Assembly: GCA_958450325.1 (NCBI GenBank)
Contig: OY288257.1
Span: forward strand, 11,799,873-11,863,872
Source of the DNA: Agrostemma githago
Taxonomy: Eukaryota > Streptophyta > Magnoliopsida > Caryophyllales > Caryophyllaceae
DNA: 64,000 nt
Direction of reading: 5' to 3'
The position numbers and the translations under genes are program-made. The notes under the pieces were generated by a model, which worked only from the letters and a program-made list of their open reading frames with translations, searched no databases and was not told the origin of the DNA. Below, piece after piece: positions 51,401 to 61,850 of this stretch (position 1 is its first letter; each line of letters starts with the position of its first letter).

Positions 51401-53330
51401 TCAGTTTCTTGCGGGTTTAGTGACCTTGAATAAGGAAAAGGGTTTAGGGCTGGATTAGGCAGAGCCGCGAAGCGGGTTCGCCTAATCCAACCCTAAACTC
51501 TTTTCCGTCCCGTCTTATGCAGTACCCTACTCTTAAGTTTCAGTGCCCCATCTTTGAATCACACCCACGACAGGGTTCACCAATACTCTCTTAGGGTTCA
51601 GTTTCTTGCGGGTTTAGTGACCTTGAATAAGGAAAAGGGTTTAGGGTTGGATTAGGCGGAGCCGCGACCCTAAACCCTTTTCCGTCCCGTCTTATGCAGT
51701 ACCCTTCTCTTAAGGTTCAGTGCCCCATCTTTGAATCACATCCACGACAGGGTTCACCAGTACTCTCTTAGGGTTCAGTTTCTTGCGGGTTTAGTGACCT
51801 TGAATAAGGAAAAGGGTTTAGGGTTGGATTAGGCGTAGCCGCGAAGCGAGTTCGCCTAATCCAACCCTAAACCCTTTTCCGTCCCGTCTTATGCAGTACC
51901 CTACTCTTAAGGTTCAGTGCCCCATCTTTTAATCACATCCACGACAGGGTTCACCAATACCCTCTTAGGGTTCAGTTTCTTGCGGGTTTAGTGACCTTGA
52001 ATAAGGAAAAGGGTTTAGGGTTGGATTAGGCGGAGCCGCGACCCTAAACCCTTTTCCGTCCCGTCTTATGCAGTACCCTTCTCTTAAGGTTCAGTGCCCC
52101 ATCTTTGAATCACATCCACGACAGGGTTCACCAGTACTCTCTTAGGGTTCAGTTTCTTGCGGGTTTAGTGACCTCGAATAAGGAAAAGGGTTTAGGGTTG
52201 GATTAGGCGGAGCCGCGACCCAAAACCCTTTTCCGTCCCGTCTTATGGAGTACCCTACTCTTAAGGTTCAGTGCCCCATCTTTTAATCACATCCACGACA
52301 GGGTTCACCAATACCCTCTTAGGGTTCAGTTTCTTGCGGGTTTAGTGACCTTGAATAAGGAAAAGGGTTTAGGGTTGGATTAGGCAGAGCCGCGAAGCGG
52401 GTTCGCCTAATCCAACCCTAAACCCTTTTCCGTCCCGTCTTATGCAGTACCCTACTCTTAAGGTTCAGTGCCCCATCTTTGAATCACACCCACGACAGGG
52501 TTCACCAATACTCTCTTAGGGTTCAGTTTCTTGCGGGTTTAGTGACCTTGAATAAGGAAAAGGGTTTAGGGTTGGATTAGGCGGAGCCGCGACCCTAAAC
52601 CCTTTTCCGTCCCGTCTTATGCATTACCCTTCTCTTAAGGTTCAGTGCCCCATCTTTGAATCACATCCACGACAGGGTTCACCAGTACTCTCTTAGGGTT
52701 CAGTTTCTTGCGGGTTTAGTGACCTCGAATAAGGAAAAGGGTTTAGGGTTGGATTAGGCGGAGCCGCGACCCTAAACCCTTTTCCGTCCCGTCTTATGGA
52801 GTACCCTACTCTTAAGGTTCAGTGCCCCATCTTTGAACCACATCCACGACAGGGTTCACCAATACCCTCTTAGGGTTTAGTTTCTTGCGGGTTTAGTGAC
52901 CTTGAATAAGGAAAAGGGTTTAGGGCTGGATTAGGCAGAGCCGCGAAGCGGGTCCGCCAAATGCAACTCTAAACCCTTTTCCGTCCCGTCTTATACAGCA
53001 CCCTACTCTTAAGGTTCAGTGCCCCATCTTTGAATCACATCCACGACAGGGTTCACCAATACCCTCTTAGGGTTTAGTTTCTTGCGGGTTTAGTGACCTT
53101 GAATAAGGAAAAGGGTTTAGGGCTGGATTAGGCAGAGCCGCGAAGCGGGTCCGCCAAATTCAATCCTAAACCCTTTTCCGTCCCGTCTTATGCAGTACCC
53201 TACTCTTAAGGTTCAGTGCCCCATCTTTAATCACATCCACGACAGGGTTCACCAATACCCTCTTAGGGTTTAGTTTCTTGCGGGTTTAGTGACCTTGAAT
53301 AAGGAAAAGGGTTTAGGGCTGGATTAGGCA
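48450..53330 (+). repeat. HOR H: 13-mer of 2440 bp, two copies
   Basis: Markers repeat at 2440 bp: the short monomer with cccatttccg and cttatggttcag (48844, 51284), gcgtagccgcgaagcgag (49395, 51835), cttatggagtaccc (49769, 52209), ccaaatgcaac (50497, 52937) and the 1-bp-shorter ccatctttaatc monomer (50694, 53134). The unit is rich in short monomers, six of 13, including adjacent pairs at 49592/49769 and 50143/50320. The copy boundary lies inside a monomer: 50890 begins like a ggtccgcctaattc monomer and continues with the ttctgtgcccc and ccacaac variants of monomer 48450. Confidence 0.92.
50694..50889 (+). repeat. Long monomer with 1-bp deletion (ccatctttaatc)
   Basis: 196 bp: one T fewer than ccatcttttaatc near 50784. 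It is shared with 53134-53329 at the 2440-bp period of HOR H. A separate 1-bp loss (gggtttgtgacc, near 53681) is in monomer 53527-53722. Confidence 0.9.
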
Positions 53331-53919
53331 GAGCCGCGAAGCGGGTCCGCCTAATTCAACCCTAAACCCTTTTTCGTCCCGTCTTATGCAGTACCCTACT
53401 CTTAAGGTTCAGTGCCCCATCTTTGAATCACATCCACGATAGGGTTCACCAATACCCTCTTAGGGTTCAGTTTCTTGCGGGTTTAGTGACCTTGAATAAG
53501 GAAAAGGGTTTAGGGTTGGATTAGGCGGAGCCGCGAACCGGGTCTGCCTAATCCAACCCTAAACCCTTTTCTGTCCCGTCTTATGCAGTACCCTACTCTT
53601 AAGGTTCAGTGCCCCATCTTTGAATCACATCCACGACAGGGTTGACCAATACTCTCTTAGGGTTCAGTTTCTTGCGGGTTTGTGACCTTGAATAAGGAAA
53701 AGGGTTTAGGGTTGGATTAGGCGGAGCCGCGAAGCGGGTCCGCCTAATCCAACCCTAAACCCTTTTCCGTCCCTTCTTATGCAGTACCCTACTCTTATGG
53801 TTCAGTGCCCCATCTTTTAATCACATCCACGACAGGGTTCACCAATACCCTCTTAGGGTTCAGTTTCTTGCGGGTTTAGTGACCTTGAATAAGGAAAAGG
53901 GTTTAGAGTTGGATTAGGC

Positions 53920-56900
53920 GGAGCCGCGACCCTAAACCTATTTCCGTCCCGTCTTATGCAGTACCCTACTCTTAAGGTTCAGTGCCCCATCTTTGAAGCA
54001 CATCCACGACAGGGTTCACCAATACTCTCTTAGGGTTCAGTTTCTTGCGGGTTTAGTGACCTTGAATAAGGAAAAGGGTTTAGGGTTGGATTAGGCGGAG
54101 CCGCGAAGCGGGTCCACCTAATCCAACCCTAAACCCTTTTCCGTCCCGTCTTATGCAGTACCCTACTCTTAAGGTTCAGTGCCCCATCTTTGAATCAAAT
54201 CCACGACAGGGTTCACCAATACTCTCTTAGGGTTCAGTTTCTTGCGGGTTTAGTGACCTTGTATAAGGAAAAGGGTTTAGGGTTGGATTTGGCAGAGCCG
54301 TGAAGCGGGTTCGCCTAATCCAACCCTAAACCCTTTTCCGTCCCGTCTTATGCAGTACCCTACTCTTAAGGTTCAATGCCCCATCTTTGAATCACATCCA
54401 GGACAGAGTTCACCAATACCCTCTTAGGGTTCAGTTTCTTGCGGGTTTAGTGACCTTGAATAAGGAAAAGGGTTTAGGGTTGGATTAGGCGTAGCCGCGA
54501 AGCGGGTTCGCCTAATCCAATCCTAAACCCTTTTCCGTCCCGTCTTATGCAGTACCCTACTCTTATGGTTCAGTGCCCCATCTTTTAATCACATCCACGA
54601 CAGGGTTCACCAATACCCTCTTAGGGTTCAGTTTCTTGCGGGTTTAGTGACCTTGAATAAGGAAAAGGGTTTAGAGTTGGATTAGGCGGAGCCGCGACCC
54701 TAAACCCATTTCCGTCCCGTCTTATGCAGTACCCTACTCTTAAGGTTCAGTGCCCCATCTTTGAAGCACATCCACGACAGGGTTCACCAATACTCTCTTA
54801 GGGTTCAGTTTCTAGCGGGTTTAGTGACCTTGAATAAGGAAAAGGGTTTAGGGTTGGATTAGGCGGAGCCGCGAAGCGGGTCCACCTAATCCAACCCTAA
54901 ACCCTTTTCCGTCCCGTCTTATGCAGTACCCTACTCTTAAGGTTCAGTGCCCCATCTTTGAATCACATCCACGACAGGGTTCACCAATACTCTCTTAGGG
55001 TTCAGTTTCTTGCGGGTTTAGTGACCTTGTATAAGGAAAAGGGTTTAGGGTTGGATTTGGCAGAGCCGTGAAGCGGGTTCGCCTAATCCAACCCTAAACC
55101 CTTTTCCGTCCCGTCTTATGCAGTACCCTACTCTTAAGGTTCAATGCCCCATCTTTGAATCACATCCAGGACAGAGTTCACCAATACCCTCTTAGGGTTC
55201 AGTTTCTTGCGGGTTTAGTGACCTTGAATAAGGAAAAGGGTTTAGGGTTGGATTAGGCGTAGCCGCGAAGCGGGTTCGCCTAATCCAAACCTAAACCCTT
55301 TTCCGTCCCGTCTTATGCAGTACCCTACACTTAAGGTTCAGTGCCCCATCTTTTAATCACATCCACGACAGGGTTCACCAATACCCTCTTAGGGTTCAGT
55401 TTCTTGCGGGTTTAGTGACCTTGAATAAGGAAAAGGGTTTAGGGTTGGATTAGGCGGAGCCGCGACCCTAAACCCTTTTCCGTCCCGTCTTATGCAGTAC
55501 CCTTCTCTTAAGGTTCAGTGCCCCATCTTTGAATCACATCCACGACAGGGTTCACCAATACTCTCTTAGGGTTCAGTTTCTTGCGGGTTTAGTGACCTTG
55601 AATAAGAAAAAGGGTTTAGGGTTGGATTAGGCGGAGCCGCGAAGCGGGTTCGCCTAATCCAACCCTAAACCCTTTTCCGTCCCGTCTTATGCAGTACCCT
55701 ACTCTTAAGGTTCAGTGCACCATCTTTTAATCACATCCACGACAGGGTTCACCAATACCCTCTTAGGGTTCAGTTTCTTGCGGGTTTAGTGACCTTGAAT
55801 AAGGAAAAGGGTTTAGAGTTGGATTAGGCAGAGCCGTGAAGCGGGTTCGCCTAATCCAACCCTAAACCCTTTTCCGTCCCGTCTTATGCAGTACCCTACT
55901 CTTAAGGTTCAATGCCCCATCTTTGAATCACATCCAGGACAGAGTTCACCAATACCCTCTTAGGGTTCAGTTTCTTGCGGGTTTAGTGACCTTGAATAAG
56001 GAAAAGGGTTTAGGGTTGGATTAGGCGTAGCCGCGAAGCGGGTTCGCCTAATCCAACCCTAAACCCTTTTCCGTCCCGTCTTATGCAGTACCCTACACTT
56101 AAGGTTCAGTGCCTCATCTTTTAATCACATCCACGACAGGGTTCACCAATACCCTCTTAGGGTTCAGTTTCTTGCGGGTTTAGTGACCTTGAATAAGGAA
56201 AAGGGTTTAGGGTTGGATTAGGCGGAGCCGCGACCCTAAACTCTATTCCGTCCCGTCTTATGCAGTACCCTTCTCTTAAGGTTCAGTGCCCCATCTTTGA
56301 ATCACATCCACGTCAGGGTTCACCAATATTCTCTAAGGGTTCAGTTTCTTGCGGGTTTAGTGACCTTGAATAAGAAAAAGGGTTTAGGGTTGGATTAGGC
56401 GGAGCCGCGAAGCGGGTCCGCCTAATCCAACCCTAAACCCTTATCCGTCCCGTCTTATGTAGTACCCTACTCTTAAGGTTCAGTGCCCCATCTTTGAATC
56501 ACATCCACGACAGGGATCACCAATACTCTCTTAGGGTTCAGTTTCTTGCGGGTTTAGTGACCTTGAATAAGGAAAAGGGTTTAGGGTTGGATTAGGCAGA
56601 GCCGCGAAGCGGGTTCGCCTAATCCAACCCTAAACCCTTTTCCGTCCCGTCTTATGCAGTACCCTACTCTTAAGGTTCAGTGCCCCATCTTTGAATCACA
56701 TCCAGGACAGAGTTCACCAATACCCTCTTAGGGTTCAGTTTCTTGCGGGTTTAGTGACCTTGAATAAGGAAAAGGGTTTAGGGTTGGATTAGGCGGAGCC
56801 GCGAAGCGGGTTCGCCTAATCCAACCCTAAACCCTTTTCCGTCCCGTCTTATGCAGTACCCTACTCTTAAGGTTCAGTGCACCATCTTTTAATCACATCC

Positions 56901-58527
56901 ACGACAGGGTTCACCAATACCCTCTTAGGGTTCAGTTTCTTGCGGGTTTAGTGACCTTGAATAAGGAAAAGGGTTTAGGGTTGGATTAGGCGGAGCCGCG
57001 ACCCTAAACCCTTTTCCGTCCCGTCTTATGCAGTACCCTTCTCTTAAGGTTCAGTGCCCCATCTTTGAATCACATCCACGACAGGGTTCACCAATACTCT
57101 CTTAGGGTTCAGTTTCTTGCGGGTTTAGTGACCTTGAATAAGAAAAAGGGTTTAGGGTTGGATTAGGCGGAGCCGCGAAGCGGGTCCGCCTAATCCAACC
57201 CTAAACCCTTATCCGTCCCGTCTTATGCAGTACCCTACTCTTAAGGTTCAGTGCCCCATCTTTGAATCACATCCACGACAGGGATCACCAATACTCTCTT
57301 AGGGTTCAGTTTCTTGCGGGTTTAGTGACCTTGAATAAGGAAAAGGGTTTAGGGTTGGATTAGGCAGAGCCGCGAAGCGGGTTCGCCTAATCCAACCCTA
57401 AACCCTTTTCCGTCCCGTCTTATGCAGTACCCTACTCTTAAGGTTCAGTGCCCCATCTTTGAATCACATCCAGGACAGAGTTCACCAATACCCTCTTAGG
57501 GTTCAGTTTCTTGCGGGTTTAGTGACCTTGAATAAGGAAAAGGGTTTAGGGTTGGATTAGGGGGAGCCGCGAAGCGGGTTCGCCTAATCCAACCCTAAAC
57601 CCTTTTCCGTCCCGTCTTATGCAGTACCCTACTCTTAAGGTTCAGTGCACCATCTTTTAATCACATCCACGACAGGGTTCACCAATACCCTCTTAGGGTT
57701 CAGTTTCTTGCGGGTTTAGTGACCTTGAATAAGGAAAAGGGTTTAGGGTTGGATTAGGCGGAGCCGCGACCCTAAACCCTTTTCCGTCCCGTCTTATGCA
57801 GTACCCTTCTCTTAAGGTTCAGTGCCCCATCTTTGAATCACATCCACGACAGGTTTCACGAATACTCTCTTAGGGTTCAGTTTCTTGCGGGTTTAGTGAC
57901 CTTGAATAAGAAAAAGGGTTTAGGGTTGGATTAGGCGGAGCCGCGAAGCGGGTCCGCCTAATCCAACCCTAAACCCTTTTCCGTCTCGTCTTATGCAGTA
58001 CCCTACTCTTAAGGTTCAGTGCCCCATCTTTGAATCACATCCACGACAGGGTTCACCAATACTCTCTTAGGGTTCAGTTTCTTGCGGGTTTAGTGACCTT
58101 GAATAAGGAAAAGGGTTTAGAGTTGGATTAGGCAGAGCCGCGAAGCGGGTTCGCCTAATCCAACCCTAAACCCTTTTCCGTCCCGTCTTATGCAGTACCC
58201 TACTCTTAAGGTTCAGTGCCCCATCTTTGAATCACATCCATGATAGAGTTCACCAATACCCTCTTAGGGTTCAGTTTCTTGCGGGTTTAGTGACCTTGAA
58301 TAAGGAAAAGGGTTTAGGGTTGGATTAGGCGGAGCCGCGAAGCGGGTTCGCCTAATCCAACCCTAAACCCTTTTCCGTCCCGTCTTATGCAGTACCCTAC
58401 TCATAAGGTTCAGTGCCCCATCTTTTAATCACATCCACGACAGGGTTCACCAATACCCTCTTAGGGTTCAGTTTCTTGCGGGTTTAGTGACCTTGAATAA
58501 GGAAAAGGGTTTAGGGTTGGATTAGGC
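53920..58527 (+). repeat. HOR I: 4-mer of 768 bp, six copies
   Basis: Units of short-long-long-long start at 53920, 54688, 55456, 56224, 56992 and 57760, each exactly 768 bp. The third monomer is a ccaggacagag type in the first five copies and reads catgatagag at 58134. The first two copies share gaagcacatcc and the ggatttggcagagccgtg start (54294, 55062), so they form a younger pair. Total length equals that of the F unit, but the monomer types differ, so the two 768-bp arrays seem to have arisen separately. Monomers 53527 and 53723 link it to HOR H. Confidence 0.93.
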
Positions 58528-61500
58528 GGAGCCGCGAGTTGGGTCCGCCTAATCCAACCCTAAACCCTTTTCCGTCCCGTCTTATGCAGTACCCTACTCT
58601 TAAGGTTCAGTGCCCCATCTTTTAATCTTATCCACGACAGGGTTCACCAATACCCTCTTAGGGTTCAGTTTCTTGCGGGTTTAGTGACCTTGAATAAGGA
58701 AAAGGGTTTAAGGTTGGATTAGGCGGAGCCGCGACCCTAAACCCTTTTCTGTCCCGTCTTATGCAGTACCCTTCTCTTAAGGTTCAGTGCCCCATCTTTG
58801 AATCACATCCACGACAGGGTTCACCAATACTCTCTTAGGGTTCAGTTTCTTGCGGGTTTAGTGACCTTGAATAAGAAAAAGGGTTTAGGGTTGGATTAGG
58901 CGGAGCCGCGAAGCGGGTCCGCCTAATCCAACCCTAAACCCTTTTCCGTCCCGTCTTATGCAGTACCCTACTCTTAAGGTTCAGTGCCCCATCTTTGAAT
59001 CACATCCACGACAGGGTTCACCAGTACTCTCTTAGGGTTCAGTTTCCTGTGGGTTTAGTGACCTTGAATATTGAAAAGGGTTTAGGGTTGGATTAGGCGG
59101 AGCCGCGAGGTGGGTCCGCCTAATCCAACCCTAAACCCTTTTCCGTCCCGTCTTATGCAGTACCCTACTCTTAAGGTTCAGTGCCCCATGTTTGAATCAC
59201 ATCCACGACAGAGTTCACCAGTACTCTCTTAGGGTTCAGTTTCTTGCGGGTTTAGTGACCTTGAATAAGGAAAAGGGTTTAGGGTTGGATTAGGCGAAGC
59301 TGCGAAGCGGGTCCGCCTAATCCAACCCTAAAACCTTTTCCGTCCCGTCTTATGCAGTATCCTACTCTTAAGGTTCAGTGCCCCATCTTTTAATCACATC
59401 CACGACAGGGTTCACCAATACCCTCTTAGGGTTCAGTTTCTTGCGGGTTTAGTGACCTTGAATAAGGAAAAGGGTTTAGGGTTGGATTAGGCGGAGCCGC
59501 GACCCTAAACCCTTTTCCGTCCCGTCTTATGCAGTACCCTTCTCTTAAGGTTCAGTGCCCCATCTTTGAATCACATCCACGTCAGGGTTCACCAATATTC
59601 TCTAAGGGTTCAGTTTCTTGCGGGTTTAGTGACCTTGAATAAGAAAAAGGGTTTAGGGTTGGATTAGGCGGAGCCGCGAAGCGGGTCCGCCTAATCCAAC
59701 CCTAAACCCTTATCCGTCCCGTCTTATGTAGTACCCTACTCTTAAGGTTCAGTGCCCCATCTTTGAATCACATCCACGACAGGGATCACCAATACTCTCT
59801 TAGGGTTCAGTTTCTTGCGGGTTTAGTGACCTTCAATAAGGAAAAGGGTTTAGGGTTGGATTAGGCAGAGCCGCAAAGCGGGTTCGCCTAATCCAACCCT
59901 AAACCCTTTTCCGTCCCGTCTTATGCAGTACCCTACTCTTAAGGTTCAGTGCCCCATCTTTGAATCACATCCAGGACAGAGTTCACCAATACCCTCTTAG
60001 GGTTCAGTTTCTTGCGGGTTTAGTGACCTTGAATAAGGAAAAGGGTTTAGGGTTGGATTAGGCGGAGCCGCGAAGCGGGTTCGCCTAATCCAACCCTAAA
60101 CCCTTTTCCGTCCCGTCTTATGCAGTACCCTACTCTTAAGGTTCAGTGCACCATCTTTTAATCACATCCACGACAGGGTTCACCAATACCCTCTTAGGGT
60201 TCAGTTTCTTGCGGGTTTAGTGACCTTGAATAAGGAAAAGGGTTTAGGGTTGGATTAGGCGGAGCCGCGACCCTAAACCCTTTTCCGTCCCGTCTTATGC
60301 AGTACCCTTCTCTTAAGGTTCAGTGCCCCATCTTTGAATCACATCCACGACAGGTTTCACCAATACTCTCTCAGGGTTCAGTTTCTTGCGGGTTTAGTGA
60401 TCTTGAATAAGAAAAAGGGTTTAGGGTTGGATTAGGCGGAGCCGCGAAGCGGGTCCGCCTAATCCAACCCTAAACCCTTATCCGTCCCGTCTTATGCAGT
60501 ACCCTACTCTTAAGGTTCAGTGCCCCATCTTTGAATCACATCCACGACAGGGATCACCAATACTCTCTTAGGGTTCAGTTTCTTGCGGGTTTAGTGACCT
60601 TGAATAAGGAAAAGGGTTTAGGGTTGGATTAGGCAGAGCCGCGAAGCGGGTTCGCCTAATCCAACCCTAAACCCTTTTCCGTCCCGTCTTATGCAGTACC
60701 CTACTCTTAAGGTTCAGTGCCCCATCTTTGAATCACATCCAGGACAGAGTTCACCAATACCCTCTTAGGGTTCAGTTTCTTGCGGGTTTAGTGACCTTGA
60801 ATAAGAAAAAGGGTTTAGGGTTGGATTAGGGGGAGCCGCAAAGCGGGTTCGCCTAATCCAACCCTAAACCCTTTTCCGTCCCGTCTTATGCAGTACCCTA
60901 CTCTTAAGGTTCAGTGCACCATCTTTTAATCACATCCACGACAGGGTTCACCAATACCCTCTTAGGGTTCAGTTTCTTGCGGGTTTAGTGACCTTGAATA
61001 AGGAAAAGGGTTTAGGGTTGGATTAGGCGGAGCCGCGACCCTAAACCCTTTTCCGTCCCGTCTTATGCAGTACCCTTCTCTTAAGGTTCAGTGCCCCATC
61101 TTTGAATCACATCCACGACAGGTTTCACCAATACTCTCTTAGGGTTCAGTTTCTTGCGGGTTTAGTGACATTGAATAAGAAAAAGGGTTTAGGGTTGGAT
61201 TAGGCGGAGCCGCGAAGCGGGTCCGCCTAATCCAACCCTAAACCCTTTTCCGTCTCGTCTTATGCAGTACCCTACTCTTAAGGTTCAGTGCCCCATCTTT
61301 GAATCACATCCACGACAGGGTTCACCAATACTCTCTTAGGGTTCAGTTTCTTGCGGGTTTAGTGACCTTGAATAAGGAAAAGGGTTTAGAGTTGGATTAG
61401 GCAGAGCCGCGAAGCGGGTTCGCCTAATCCAACCCTAAACCCTTTTCCGTCCCGTCTTATGCAGTACCCTACTCTTAAGGTTCAGTGCCCCATCTTTGAA

Positions 61501-61850
61501 TCACATCCAGGATAGAGTTCACCAATACCCTCTTAGGGTTCAGTTTCTTGCGGGTTTAGTGACCTTGAATAAGGAAAAGGGTTTAGGGTTGGATTAGGCG
61601 GAGCCGCGAAGCGGGTTCGCCTAATCCAACCCTAAACCCTTTTCCGTCCCGTCTTATGCAGTACCCTACTCATAAGGTTCAGTGCCCCATCTTTTAATCA
61701 CATCCACGACAGGGTTCACCAATACCCTCTAAGGGTTCAGTTTCTTGCGGGTTTAGTGACCTTGAATAAGGAAAAGGGTTTAGGGTTGGATTAGGCGGAG
61801 CCGCGAGTTGGGTCCGCCTAATCCAACCCTAAACCCTTTTCCGTCCCGTC
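56224..61850 (+). repeat. 17-mer of 3269 bp, about 1.7 copies
   Basis: Copy 1 is 56224-59492: three 768-bp units, an extra long monomer (58528) and then short-long-long-long again. Copy 2 starts at 59493 and matches to about 61850. Markers at 3269 bp: the ccacgtcaggg/tattctctaaggg monomer (56224, 59493), cttatccgtcccg (56401, 59670), agggggagcc (57563, 60832) and gcgagttgggtcc (58528, 61797). In the last of these the match ends within the monomer: 58528 continues with aatcttatcc, 61797 with catgtttgaatc. Confidence 0.92.
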
